The notes under the pieces were generated by a model. The model was given only the letters and a program-made list of their open reading frames with translations. It did not search any database and was not told where the DNA came from. 64,000 bases of DNA from Pseudoteredinibacter isoporae_A (GTDB taxonomy: Bacteria > Pseudomonadota > Gammaproteobacteria > Pseudomonadales > Cellvibrionaceae), in NCBI RefSeq assembly GCF_040372805.1, contig NZ_BAABWJ010000013.1, forward strand, positions 22,092 through 86,091, given 5' to 3'. The position numbers were made by a program, and so were the translations under genes. The stretch's first letter is position 1; each line of letters starts with the position of its first letter. Shown piece by piece: positions 8,594-18,027 of this stretch.

Positions 8594-9991
8594 ATGGTTT
8601 TACGCCCCCAAACGCTTACGCAACGATTGTGGTTCAGTCTGATTTCCTGCGTTTTGATGACCGCGCTTCTGATGATCATTGCACTGGAGTACACCCAGGG
8701 AAACACTTGGATGATGGCCGGTGTACTGCTGGTGCTGTTTATGATTTTATCGCTGGTCTGTCTGCGTTGGGCACGCCGCATATCGAAAGATCTGGCCAGC
8801 CTGGAAGTGGCACTGCTGAATTTAAGTGATGCCAATTTCAGTGTGTCGATGCCTCCACCGGAACTGCCTGAAATGGATGCGTTGGTGCAGCAGATGAACC
8901 GCAGCTTCGGGGATCTTCGTCGTCAGCGTCGGAGTATCTACCAGCGTGAATTGATGCTGGATACCATGATCGAAACGTCCCCGGTCGCAATGATTTTATG
9001 TGGCGGCAGTGGCCATATTTATTTTGCGAATGCTGCGGCGCGCCAATTGCTGTTTAAAGGTGAGCGCCGAGACGGGGCTCACCTGGTCGAAGCGCTCAGT
9101 GACAACCGCAGCGAAGACAGTGAAGAGTTTGCGCGCGTCATTCTGCAAGGGCGGGAAACCTTTTTCAGTCTGCTCCTCAGTTCTCAAACTCAAAATGCAT
9201 TGTCCAGCCAAGAGAGTGGTGAGCCGGAGGCTGATGCGATGGTCAGTGGTTTGCGTAGTTTCCATTATTTGTGTAGCGAGTTCAGCATTGACAGACAACC
9301 CCATCGACTGCACTTACTGAAAGATATCACCCGTGAGGTCAATCGTCAGGAAGCGGCCAGTTGGAAGAAAACCATTCGGGTCATCAGTCACGAATTGAAT
9401 AATTCTCTGGCGCCGATCTCATCGATGGCTCATTCCTGCCAGCTGTTGTTGGAACGAGGGGAGAGCGAACGTTTGATGAAAGTGCTTCAGCGCATTGAAA
9501 CCGGTGTGGGTTCTCTGCATGAATTCATCCAACGTTACGCGAGTTTTGCCCGTTTGCCTAAGCCGCAATTGGCGCCCGTCAGCTGGTTGAACTTTGTTCA
9601 ACAATTGCAGGAGCATTTCCACTTTCGACTGCCCGATGGCATTCCGGATTGGGAACTGCAAGCTGATAGCAGCCAGTTGCAGCAGGCGTTACTGAATCTG
9701 TTAAAAAATGCCCATGAATCCGGTTCAGAGCCGGAACATATCGCCTTGCGGTTTAAAGAGATGCAGCAGGGTACAAGAATCGAGGTGGTTGATCAGGGAG
9801 GCGGTATGAGCGGTGAAGTCATGGAGCAGGCCTTGCTGCCATTTTATTCCACCAAACCACTGGGGTCTGGTATCGGACTGGCTTTATGTCGAGAAATTGT
9901 TGAGGCTCATCAAGGTCAGATGAGCCTGGATAATTATCGTGGCGGCTTGCGGGTGGCGATTAGCCTGCCAGCGAGTAAGATCAAGAATTGA
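8594..9991 (+). CDS. Membrane-bound sensor histidine kinase
   Basis: 465 residues. Two membrane helices (about 12-31 and 39-58) are separated by only a few residues, so there is almost no periplasmic sensor and sensing is probably within the membrane or cytoplasm. A HAMP-like helix follows, then a PAS-like domain (about 120-245), a HisKA helix with phosphoacceptor H266 in VISHELNNSLAP and an HATPase domain with N box NLLKNAHES, G1 DQGGGMS and G2 GSGIGLAL. The phosphoacceptor helix and the PAS domain are of the NtrB/NtrY type, fitting the adjacent NtrC-type regulator. It is 47 bp downstream of the regulator and is the last gene of the module; a convergent gene ends 35 bp later. Confidence 0.92.
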   Translation: MVLRPQTLTQRLWFSLISCVLMTALLMIIALEYTQGNTWMMAGVLLVLFMILSLVCLRWARRISKDLASLEVALLNLSDANFSVSMPPPELPEMDALVQQMNRSFGDLRRQRRSIYQRELMLDTMIETSPVAMILCGGSGHIYFANAAARQLLFKGERRDGAHLVEALSDNRSEDSEEFARVILQGRETFFSLLLSSQTQNALSSQESGEPEADAMVSGLRSFHYLCSEFSIDRQPHRLHLLKDITREVNRQEAASWKKTIRVISHELNNSLAPISSMAHSCQLLLERGESERLMKVLQRIETGVGSLHEFIQRYASFARLPKPQLAPVSWLNFVQQLQEHFHFRLPDGIPDWELQADSSQLQQALLNLLKNAHESGSEPEHIALRFKEMQQGTRIEVVDQGGGMSGEVMEQALLPFYSTKPLGSGIGLALCREIVEAHQGQMSLDNYRGGLRVAISLPASKIKN

Positions 9992-10026
9992 TAATGTAAA
10001 TCAGCCTGAATTTTTGTAGGCATTGC

Positions 10027-12732
10027 CTAGTGTGGGGAAATATATGGGCCATAATTATGTTTATCGGCGCCCCATTGGGCTCCCCATAGTCGTCCCCCTT
10101 CGAAATAAAGAACCTGATCCTTCCGGATATTGGCTCGTCCATTCATTGCGCTTTCAGCCCAGTGTAATCTATTGTTTTTTCTCAGTATCGTATCGTGCTG
10201 ATTCCATGATTGGAGTAATGACATGTCGCTGAAGTCTTTATTAAATTCAAATTCATGTAAGCCACTCGAAACCCACCTCGTCCCTCCGGTTGTGCTTCTG
10301 GGGTCCAGTTCGCGCAAAACCATTGGAATTGCAAATCGAGCATTTCCTGCATCGTTTTTTGGGGAATATGAAAATGAAAATTTACTGTCTTGAATCGCCA
10401 TTTCACTACCCATATCACCAATTCCTATACTTCTTAATAGAGTCGGAGAGTTTGGTTTACTAATGTCCAATAAGTTGACTATATTATTCGGTGACGTGCC
10501 CGATGTGCCAATACTAAGAAGCTTGTTGTTCGGGAGGCTTCTTAAATATTGCATGTCTCCAGGCATGGTAAAGCTGGATTCTATATGTGGGTCATAGCTG
10601 TTACTCAAATTAACGACATGCCAGCCATCAAAATGTGCGTAGGGGCCAAGATACAATTTGTTATCTAAGAAATAATTTTGTCGGAACTGCGATAGTTTTA
10701 CAGTGCCCCTATAGGTTCTGAGTGGTTCTGGTCTTTTCTTATTTGGCAGTCGGGAGCGATTTATCCATAGGCCTGATTGACTTTCTGAAGGTGTAAGTAT
10801 TGATAGTTGTCCAATTCCAGAGTACGAACTATATACTTCGTTCATAATGGCGAGCCCATCATCTATTTCGTTAAACTGTCGTTGGGCCAAGTGTGTTTCT
10901 TTGTTAAAAAAGCCTTCTACACTTCCGCTGCCTGCGTAACTTATATTCTCATTAAGGCTTATTTTGTGAACCTGTGTACTGAATATTGATTCGTGTGCGT
11001 AAGATTCTTTTAAGAGGTAGCCTTGTCTATGACTAAATAAGTAGAGGGCCTTATCGGAGAGGTTAAACGATTCTACTTGTCCAATAACTGCGACTGTTTT
11101 GATGTCACCCGGCGTGTCTAAGTTAATTCGAGTGACTAATATGAAGTTACTGGAAGGGTGCTCTTGGTTAGCAATAACATAACTGTTGTTGTTGTCGATA
11201 GCGCTCTGCCATGGTTGGTCATCAATTTTAATTTGTGGGGTGAGTTTCTCTAGTTGCAAATGACCTAAGACCTGAACGGCGTTATCTTTTTGATCGGTAT
11301 CCGGATTGAATTCAACACTTGGAACGCTTCGCCATATGATAAATAACTGATTTTCATTTCGAAGGCTGCTAACTATACGGCCTGATAGGGAGATTTCCGA
11401 AGATTTATGAGCTTCGCAGAGTTCCCTTTCAAATATACTGATCGTAGCCGATTTTCCATTTGATTCCCAGAGCATATCTTCTTTCCATGGTGTTGGGCTT
11501 TCGTTCAGAATAACCCTTGACGCTATTGAGATAAGATACTTTGAGTTTAAATGAAGCCCTAGTTCAGATTCTGCGCGACTGTAATATGGAACGCCGACGT
11601 TACTTTCCGGGTTAATTTCACGGCGAGAAAATCTTATTTCACTTGCTTCGTTTAATTCGTGACTGGAAATGGTGTTCGGTTTCTCACTCGGATAAATGTA
11701 AACGCAGCTTTCATCACTTTTCAGGTGGTCACTAATATTGATGGATTTGTCTGTAATGTAGGCATTATCAATTCTGCTACTTTTCGTTTTCGGAATGTAA
11801 CCCATGTCGAGGTAGGCATAGGGGAAAGTGTCTTCACTTAAATGAAGGTAGCCCTCGCGTAAATACGCTGCTAGTTCGGTATTGCTGGTTAGCTTGCTAA
11901 GCTTAAATAATGATGGTTGTTCTTTTTCCTGTTTTGATAGTCGCTCTATTGGACTGTCCTTTAGCATCCATATTTCATTGGAGTCGAACTCTAAATCTAC
12001 CTTTCCGTGATTTTCAGAATCAAACCTAAATTTTGCTTTCCCAACTGAGGTGTTGGTTTTGTTTACTTTCTCACAGCCTAAGCAGTAACCACTTACCTTG
12101 GTCATGTCAAAAGTTTCATCGTATTTCAATGAGCTACTATAAATCCAAGTCGGCATGCCTGTTTCGTCATAAAGATAAATTATACCGACCTTCCAAGAAC
12201 CTTGATCTCCATAGCTAATCCCATAACCTGGGTTTTCTGGATTAAACCATAAGCCTCCCTTGGGTGATTCTAAAGAAATATTGTTATATATAAACGGTAC
12301 TAGGGATAACTCTTTCTGCCTTCCATACAGGTTAACTGTCGCTGTAATGTTATACCGGTTTTCAATGTTTAACTTAATGTGTCCATCAGGTTTGTGAGTT
12401 AGATATTGGTGTTTAACAGGGTCCCATTGGTGATGCAGTAGTTCAGTGTCAATTTTATTACCTTTTAACTTTGCCTGTGCGGTGTACCATATTGGATCAC
12501 CAGATTCATCGAATGTGTATAGTACGATGAAAATAATATCACCGGCGTACTGGATGTCTAAGCCGTGTCCTGATTCAGATCTTGACCACCAGATTCCATT
12601 CTGAAAAGGCCGGAGTTCTTCGTAGTTTGTGTGCAGATTATTTTCGGCATCACTAAAGTTGGCATAACCAAAAAACAAACTAAAAATGAATAATTGTATT
12701 CCTTTTTTGGTTCCAAGAAATAAAAACGGCAT
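10027..12732 (-). CDS. Secreted beta-propeller protein with two N-terminal WW-ESGxG modules (copy A)
   Basis: About 901 residues from ATG 12732, chosen because AAAGGA lies 8 bases upstream and a signal peptide follows directly (IQLFIFSLFFGYANFSDA). Two repeats of the type GIWWSRSESGHGLDIQYAGD and GLWFNPENPGYGISYGDQG come next, each with a following YDE-G-P-W strand, then a CxxC pair (YCLGCEK). The remaining roughly 600 residues align by eye with the neighbouring paralogue's propeller domain (PF09826-like). The diagnostic propeller entry motif is eroded here (ITDKSINISDHLKSD instead of VEGVDEIDFLKSD). The gene is clearly more AT-rich than the transporter module beside it. An extracellular or periplasmic role is inferred; no enzyme activity can be assigned. 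Confidence 0.7.
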   Translation of the reverse strand: MPFLFLGTKKGIQLFIFSLFFGYANFSDAENNLHTNYEELRPFQNGIWWSRSESGHGLDIQYAGDIIFIVLYTFDESGDPIWYTAQAKLKGNKIDTELLHHQWDPVKHQYLTHKPDGHIKLNIENRYNITATVNLYGRQKELSLVPFIYNNISLESPKGGLWFNPENPGYGISYGDQGSWKVGIIYLYDETGMPTWIYSSSLKYDETFDMTKVSGYCLGCEKVNKTNTSVGKAKFRFDSENHGKVDLEFDSNEIWMLKDSPIERLSKQEKEQPSLFKLSKLTSNTELAAYLREGYLHLSEDTFPYAYLDMGYIPKTKSSRIDNAYITDKSINISDHLKSDESCVYIYPSEKPNTISSHELNEASEIRFSRREINPESNVGVPYYSRAESELGLHLNSKYLISIASRVILNESPTPWKEDMLWESNGKSATISIFERELCEAHKSSEISLSGRIVSSLRNENQLFIIWRSVPSVEFNPDTDQKDNAVQVLGHLQLEKLTPQIKIDDQPWQSAIDNNNSYVIANQEHPSSNFILVTRINLDTPGDIKTVAVIGQVESFNLSDKALYLFSHRQGYLLKESYAHESIFSTQVHKISLNENISYAGSGSVEGFFNKETHLAQRQFNEIDDGLAIMNEVYSSYSGIGQLSILTPSESQSGLWINRSRLPNKKRPEPLRTYRGTVKLSQFRQNYFLDNKLYLGPYAHFDGWHVVNLSNSYDPHIESSFTMPGDMQYLRSLPNNKLLSIGTSGTSPNNIVNLLDISKPNSPTLLRSIGIGDMGSEMAIQDSKFSFSYSPKNDAGNARFAIPMVLRELDPRSTTGGTRWVSSGLHEFEFNKDFSDMSLLQSWNQHDTILRKNNRLHWAESAMNGRANIRKDQVLYFEGGRLWGAQWGADKHNYGPYISPH

Positions 12733-12832
12733 GGAATAGTCCTTTGTATGAATCAATGTGGTACGCATCTGTTTTATTTTTATGATTGCTAGATTTGAGA
12801 ATGTTTAGTGCATGTCAACTTGGTTTTTAGAT

Positions 12833-12877
12833 AGTGTTATTTTCTGGTCGCGATTTACTTGGCCAAAAAATAACACT
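12833..12877 (-). terminator. Long A/T-rich hairpin after the propeller gene copy B
   Basis: Arms AGTGTTATTTT (12833-12843) and AAAATAACACT (12867-12877) are perfectly complementary over 11 bp with a 23-nt loop. It starts 3 bp after the stop codon of the upstream minus-strand gene and lies before the promoter region of copy A, so it probably ends or weakens read-through between the two paralogues. Confidence 0.55.
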
Positions 12878-12879
12878 AA

Positions 12880-15558
12880 TCAGTGCCCATTGGGCACGTA
12901 ATCAGGAACATTATCGCCCCATTTTGCTCCCCAAAGGCGCCCACCTTCGTAATAGATCAGTTGGTTTTCGAATAAGGTGGAGCGGCCTCGGGCTGCTGCT
13001 ACAGAAATCGCACCTCCAGAGGTTTGCCCTGCTGACTTTCGGTGTGTTGTCAAATTCTGTACTAGATTGAAGTTATCAAACTCACTGTTCAATTCAAACT
13101 GATAGAGGCCACTTGACTGCCATTCGTTGATAGGGCCATGGATAGAAGAAACCTCTTTCCTTAAAGTCATAGGTACTGCGAATCTAGCATTGCGTGTGTT
13201 GCTTGCGGGGAGATAGCTAAAACCATGATGATTGTATTGGGCGGCAGACGTACTGCCGGTCTCTCCAATAACTGTGTTTTTTATCAGAGCTGGGACTTTA
13301 GGGTTACTGATATCAAATAGACTGATTTGATTGCCCAGCCTTCGTCCTTGTTCATCGGCTGCCTGACCAATTCCAAGAAGCTTGTTATTGGGGAGTGGAT
13401 GTAGATAGGAAGAAAAACCGGGTACTTCCAAAATACCTTCTATAAATGGGTCATTGTGATCATCTAGGTTGATCACATACAGTGGATCGATTTGACGAAA
13501 AGTCACTGCATACAATTTGTTGTCTATAAAGCGGGTTGCCTCAAGGCGCTCGTCAGGCTTTCCGATCGCTTCGGGGCGTTTTTTATTGGGTAGATGAGAT
13601 TTGTAAATCATCAGCCCTTGGCGTTTTTCTGAGGGGGTCAGTATGGAGAGCTTGTATCGGCTGCTTCCGCGGTCGTCGAAGCGGGTGACAACTACGAGGT
13701 CGCCATTCCGCTCACTGAGCCTGAATGGTGCCACGTCAGAATTTCCTTCTAGGTAGCCGTCTACGCTGCCGCTGCCGACATAGCTTAGGTTTGCATCCAG
13801 CTTAAATTTATGTATCTGGGTACTATAGGCATAGGTGTAAAAGTGGCTTTGTGTAGGGATTCGATAGCCTTGAGAGTTACTCACCAAATAGGCAGCATTG
13901 TTTGAAACATAAATAGTTTCTGTTTGTCCTGCTATTGAAATAGTCTTTATGTCTTCGAGATCTTCCAAGTTGATGCGAGTAAGCATCATAAAATTACTGG
14001 CAGGTAATTCTTGATTCGCAAGAACGTAACTATTGTCGCGACCGACAGCGGGCTTCCACTCTTGATTGTTGATTCTTACTTTAGGGACTAAATCCGTAAG
14101 TTCGAGGAGAGCCAGTTGTTCTCTAAGAACACTTTGGTCATTATTATTCCATATTATACTGGCTCCAACCGAAGGAACACTCCGCCACAAAATATATAAT
14201 TGTTTACCAATGCGCCGACTGCTGACTGTGTATCCTGATAGGCTAATACGCTGAGGTGCGGTGAGTTCACATTGTTCACGTTTATGGATATCGATGAATG
14301 TATGACCTCCTTGCCATAATTCGTCCTGAATCCAGGCATCCCCATATGATGCTATTTGCGTAGAACTTATCGATGTTAAATCTTGTTCTCTAAGGTATAG
14401 ACCTAAATCGCCATAGTTAGAAACAGCTGCATCGCCTTGATTTGGTATGAGACCCTGTTTTGTGAATTGTTTGTTAGTGATAATTTTTCCATCACCATCC
14501 AATGAGTAACTACTAATTGTCAGGGCTTTTTCACTGGGGTAGGTAAACGCACATAGTGTATCGCTTTTAAGGAAATCAATTTCATCTACGCCTTCTACCT
14601 GAACATTAGTGCTTGACAATGCTGTGCTACTTGGACTGAGTGTTGGAGCCGGTGAGAAATCGGCGCCAATATTTCTGCTTAGGTGTAAGTAACCTTCCCG
14701 CAAATAATCAGCAAGGTCATGATCTTCATCAAATCTACTTAAAGTGCTGAAAGATGGAAGCTCACTTTCAGCTTTTGTGAGCATATGGATTGGACTATTA
14801 TGCAGTTCCCACTGGCTTCGTTGATCCAATTGAATGTTAATGTTTCCTTGAGTTGCGCCATTGAAACTGAATGTTGCACTACCAACATCCACACCGATAC
14901 TCTGTGTGTGATCGCAGCTCAGACAAGAACCTTCAAAACGCTGAAAACTGATGGTTTCTTGATTTCCATTATTGCTCCCGTATAGCCATGTTGGCTCTCC
15001 CTCAGGGTCGTAGTAATAATAGAGTCCAAATTTCCAGCGTTGTTGTTCCACATAAGTAAATCCGTAGCCTGAATTTACTGGGTTATACCAGAGACCAGTT
15101 TTGGGTTCATCTTGAGAAATGTTGCTCTGGGCAAATGGACTTAAGTCCAGCTCTCTGCTGGCCCCATTTAACTCAATTATTGCTCCTATGCTGTACGGGT
15201 TTTTAATATCGAGCTGAAGTCTGCCTTCGCGCTTGAACCCCTGATATTGATGATTATGGCTGTCCCAGTGGTGCTTCAAAAATTCTGTATCGAGTTTTTT
15301 GCCTTTCAATGGGGCTTCAGCGGTGTACCAAATAGGTTTCCCATTTTCGTCGTACGTGTAGAGAACAACGAAGACGATATCGCCTGCATATTGTATGTCT
15401 AAGCCATGGCCGTTTGCGGTATTGGACCACCACAGACCTGGTTTGAAAGGAGGTAGCTTACTGTAGACAGTAGAAGCGTCTAAGGAATTGGCGTGGACAT
15501 GTGCAATCAGCAGAAAGCTGAGGAATAGACTGCTTACGATACGAGGGAAAGAAAACAT
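12880..15558 (-). CDS. Secreted beta-propeller protein with two N-terminal WW-ESGxG modules (copy B)
   Basis: About 892 residues from ATG 15558 (CAGGAAA upstream, signal peptide ending near AHVHA). Residues about 41-82 and 155-195 are two related modules (GLWWSNTANGHGLDIQYAGD and GLWYNPVNSGYGFTYVEQQ), a type common in secreted gammaproteobacterial proteins. A CxxC pair follows (C212, C215). The C-terminal 600 residues start with DYLREGYLHLS and contain NVQVEGVDEIDFLKSD, the hallmark of the PF09826 secreted beta-propeller family, followed by repeated I-x-G-x-T/V-E strands. It is a paralogue of the next gene downstream and both end in the same pattern (YYEGGRLWGAKWG). Function unknown; surface or periplasmic location is inferred from the signal peptide. 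Confidence 0.78.
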   Translation of the reverse strand: MFSFPRIVSSLFLSFLLIAHVHANSLDASTVYSKLPPFKPGLWWSNTANGHGLDIQYAGDIVFVVLYTYDENGKPIWYTAEAPLKGKKLDTEFLKHHWDSHNHQYQGFKREGRLQLDIKNPYSIGAIIELNGASRELDLSPFAQSNISQDEPKTGLWYNPVNSGYGFTYVEQQRWKFGLYYYYDPEGEPTWLYGSNNGNQETISFQRFEGSCLSCDHTQSIGVDVGSATFSFNGATQGNINIQLDQRSQWELHNSPIHMLTKAESELPSFSTLSRFDEDHDLADYLREGYLHLSRNIGADFSPAPTLSPSSTALSSTNVQVEGVDEIDFLKSDTLCAFTYPSEKALTISSYSLDGDGKIITNKQFTKQGLIPNQGDAAVSNYGDLGLYLREQDLTSISSTQIASYGDAWIQDELWQGGHTFIDIHKREQCELTAPQRISLSGYTVSSRRIGKQLYILWRSVPSVGASIIWNNNDQSVLREQLALLELTDLVPKVRINNQEWKPAVGRDNSYVLANQELPASNFMMLTRINLEDLEDIKTISIAGQTETIYVSNNAAYLVSNSQGYRIPTQSHFYTYAYSTQIHKFKLDANLSYVGSGSVDGYLEGNSDVAPFRLSERNGDLVVVTRFDDRGSSRYKLSILTPSEKRQGLMIYKSHLPNKKRPEAIGKPDERLEATRFIDNKLYAVTFRQIDPLYVINLDDHNDPFIEGILEVPGFSSYLHPLPNNKLLGIGQAADEQGRRLGNQISLFDISNPKVPALIKNTVIGETGSTSAAQYNHHGFSYLPASNTRNARFAVPMTLRKEVSSIHGPINEWQSSGLYQFELNSEFDNFNLVQNLTTHRKSAGQTSGGAISVAAARGRSTLFENQLIYYEGGRLWGAKWGDNVPDYVPNGH

Positions 15559-15680
15559 AACGATTTCCTGTAATCGATGGCCCAAGTGGGGCACTTCTTC
15601 CATTGAATATGATGGCAGGAATTATAATCGCATTGTCTGTGTGGGTATGTGAACTGAGGCGCCAGCTCACTAGTATTGGT

Positions 15681-15716
15681 GGCGAACGGTTTGCTGCGGC
15701 TGATAAACCGTTCGCC
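15681..15716 (-). terminator. Hairpin terminator after the CaiC-like ligase
   Basis: A perfect 12-bp stem GGCGAACGGTTT/AAACCGTTCGCC with a 12-nt loop begins 9 bp past the stop codon at 15725. No T run follows on the minus strand, so the strength of termination is uncertain, but the position fits. Confidence 0.6.
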
Positions 15717-15724
15717 TGTGCAAG

Positions 15725-17320
15725 TTAATTGCTGTCGATCAGGCGTTCACGCAGTTCTTTCTTGGCAATTTTGTTCAACAATGAACGGGGTAATTCGTCG
15801 ACAATATGCAGTTCGTGGATCACTTTAAAATCCGCCAGCTTGTCTTTGCAGTGTGCGATGAGTTGCCGTTGGTATTCCTCCTCATTGAGTTCTGTACCCA
15901 TCAGGGCGCTGCGTATGACAAAGGCAACGGGTACTTCGTCGAGCATGGTGTGGGGTTTGCCAACCACGGCGACTTCCTCAGCCAGGCCGCTTTCCATAAT
16001 GACGGTTTCGATTTCAGAGGCCGCGACGTTTTCACCGCCGACCTTGAGCATATCTTTGGCTCGGTCGGCAAAGAAGTAATTACCTTCATAATCCAGACGA
16101 ATTCGGTCACCGGTTTCAAACCATCCGTTGATGTAACTTTTCTCTGTGGCTTCCGGGTCGTGCAGATATTCTTTAAACAGGTTGATGCCTGGAATGCCTC
16201 GAATATACAGATCACCGGTCTCGCCAGGGGATATGACTTGCCCCTGTTCATTGCGCACGCTGATCTCGTAGCCGTGGCAAGGTCGGCCAATACACATTTC
16301 CGGGCCTGGGTGGGTGAGGTCGCCGGTAATGGCCTGGGTGATGGTTTCGGTCATGCCGTACAAACCGAAGGTTTTGACCTTGAAGTGTTCTTCAATGCTG
16401 GGCAAGGCGACGGCGGGCGTCCAAAAGCGAAAGTGGTGCTCGGGAACGGGTTCTTCGATCAGGGCTTTGAGGCAAAAAGGAATCATCGAGGCCCAGCTGG
16501 CTTTGTATTCGAGTGCGGGTCGCCAGAAATGGGTTTTCGAGAAGCGCGGCTGCAAAATGTAACTGCCCCCAACCCACAGTGTTCCCAATAGAGAATAAGA
16601 TTGGTTGTTGGTGTGAAAGAGTGGCAAGAAGGCCTGGCAGATGTCGTCGTGATGCAGGGCAAAATTTCGAGCATTGCACTGTGCACCCCAGATGGCATTG
16701 GCGTGTGTCCAGACGACGGCTTTGGGACGTGAGGTGGTGCCGGAGGTAAACTGTATCGAGAGATCCTGCTCGGTCATTACCGCCTCGCTTAAGCCTTGTT
16801 CTTCATCGGCAAACAGCGTGTCGAATGCCAGCAGCCCTTCGCCGTGCTGATCAATACAGCTAATGAAATCCAGTTGCTCACGGCAGCCATCGAAACCGTT
16901 GAGTAGGGTTTCTTGGCTGATTGCGGCTTTGGCTTGGGTTTTCGCCACAAAATACTCGATATCGTTGGCAACGCTGCGGGTGTTGGTCGTCACGGCTACG
17001 GCGCCAAGCAGGGCGCAGGCATACCAGCTGAATAAAAACTCTGGACAGTTTTCCAAATGAATAATGACCTTGTCACCCGCCTGAATGCCACGTTGGCTCA
17101 AGCCCTTTGCTAGGCGCCCACCTTGCTGACAAAACTCTTCATAACTCCAGTGTTTGTCTTGCCCCTCGAAATCAGCCCAGATCAGAAAACGTTTATCGGG
17201 ACAACGCTGCCGCCAGTAATCGAACAATCGGGGCAGGTCTCTTCCTGAAACGGCCTGTTGCAGGGTTTGGGATGTGTTGGCTGGAATGGTCATGGTACTT
17301 ATTGTTATCCGTTCGCTCAT
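15725..17320 (-). CDS. Acyl-CoA ligase of the CaiC (crotonobetaine/carnitine-CoA ligase) group
   Basis: 531 residues, an ANL-superfamily adenylating enzyme converting a carboxylate, ATP and CoA to an acyl-CoA via an acyl-AMP. The phosphate-binding motif FTSGTTSRPKAVVWTH, adenylate motif GLYGMTE, hinge region WFETGDR and C-terminal KVGGENVAASEIE with the late lysine in SLLNKIAKKELRE are all present, so the enzyme looks intact. The overall sequence resembles CaiC-type ligases, but none of the carnitine pathway genes (caiA, caiB, caiT) is nearby, so the substrate is open. Start is uncertain: ATG 17320 and ATG 17293 both lack a strong Shine-Dalgarno. It is divergently transcribed from the uracil-DNA glycosylase gene. 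Confidence 0.75.
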   Translation of the reverse strand: MSERITISTMTIPANTSQTLQQAVSGRDLPRLFDYWRQRCPDKRFLIWADFEGQDKHWSYEEFCQQGGRLAKGLSQRGIQAGDKVIIHLENCPEFLFSWYACALLGAVAVTTNTRSVANDIEYFVAKTQAKAAISQETLLNGFDGCREQLDFISCIDQHGEGLLAFDTLFADEEQGLSEAVMTEQDLSIQFTSGTTSRPKAVVWTHANAIWGAQCNARNFALHHDDICQAFLPLFHTNNQSYSLLGTLWVGGSYILQPRFSKTHFWRPALEYKASWASMIPFCLKALIEEPVPEHHFRFWTPAVALPSIEEHFKVKTFGLYGMTETITQAITGDLTHPGPEMCIGRPCHGYEISVRNEQGQVISPGETGDLYIRGIPGINLFKEYLHDPEATEKSYINGWFETGDRIRLDYEGNYFFADRAKDMLKVGGENVAASEIETVIMESGLAEEVAVVGKPHTMLDEVPVAFVIRSALMGTELNEEEYQRQLIAHCKDKLADFKVIHELHIVDELPRSLLNKIAKKELRERLIDSN

Positions 17321-17440
17321 TGGGGTTAATCAGTATATAAGCATTCAGTCACGTAAAGCTTGCCAATTACTTGGTGTAAAGCGATGCTTTAGAGAGGGTG
17401 GGGTTTCGTTTGTGGTTTAGAGATTGATTCAAGGTGGTTT

Positions 17441-18013
17441 ATGTCGGATAGCAACATTTTATTAAGAGAGGTTCGTGCTTGCCGTCTTTGCGAAGATGAG
17501 TTGCCTCTGGGGCCACGTCCGGTGTTGCAATATGACCCCTCGGCGACCTTATTGATTGTTGGCCAGGCTCCGGGGCGGCGTGTGCACGAGAGTGGTCGTC
17601 CTTTTGATGACCCCAGTGGTGTGCGTTTGCGCCAGTGGTTAAACATCACCGAAGACGAATTCTACGATCCTAAACGACTGGCGATTGTGCCGATGGGGTT
17701 TTGTTATCCTGGCACGGGCAAAAGCGGTGATTTACCGCCGCGTAAGGAATGTTTGCAATGGCGTGAACCTTTAATGGCGGGCTTACCGAACATTCAGTTG
17801 ACGATTTTATTAGGACAGTATGCCCAGCGCTATCACTACCCGGAACACAAGGGCAGTTTGACGGCGCTGGTTAAGCAGGTCGATCTCGATGACAGCTTGG
17901 TGGTTCCGTTACCTCATCCGAGCCCGCGCAATAACCGCTGGTTAAAACAACAACCTTGGTTTGAGTCGGAATTCATTCCTCGCCTACAACATAAATTGAA
18001 AACGTTTTTTTGA
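17441..18013 (+). CDS. Uracil-DNA glycosylase superfamily protein
   Basis: 190 residues. The motif GQAPGRRVHESGRPFDDPSG corresponds to the active-site motif 1 region of family 4/5-like uracil-DNA glycosylases, and PHPSPRN near the C-terminus is the motif 2 loop. A CRLC pair occurs at the N-terminus, but the remaining cysteines expected for a complete 4Fe-4S cluster are not evident, so it is probably of the small YqfB/YhbA-like uncharacterised branch rather than a canonical Udg. It would remove deaminated bases from DNA. The gene ends 14 bp from a convergent SDR gene. Confidence 0.75.
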   Translation: MSDSNILLREVRACRLCEDELPLGPRPVLQYDPSATLLIVGQAPGRRVHESGRPFDDPSGVRLRQWLNITEDEFYDPKRLAIVPMGFCYPGTGKSGDLPPRKECLQWREPLMAGLPNIQLTILLGQYAQRYHYPEHKGSLTALVKQVDLDDSLVVPLPHPSPRNNRWLKQQPWFESEFIPRLQHKLKTFF

Positions 18014-18027
18014 TCGCGCTTTGCGGC

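Noticed and set aside
12883..12897. Palindrome GTGCCCATTGGGCAC at the end of propeller copy B
   Set aside because: Lies inside the last codons of the gene and is explained by coding; no adjacent regulatory context.
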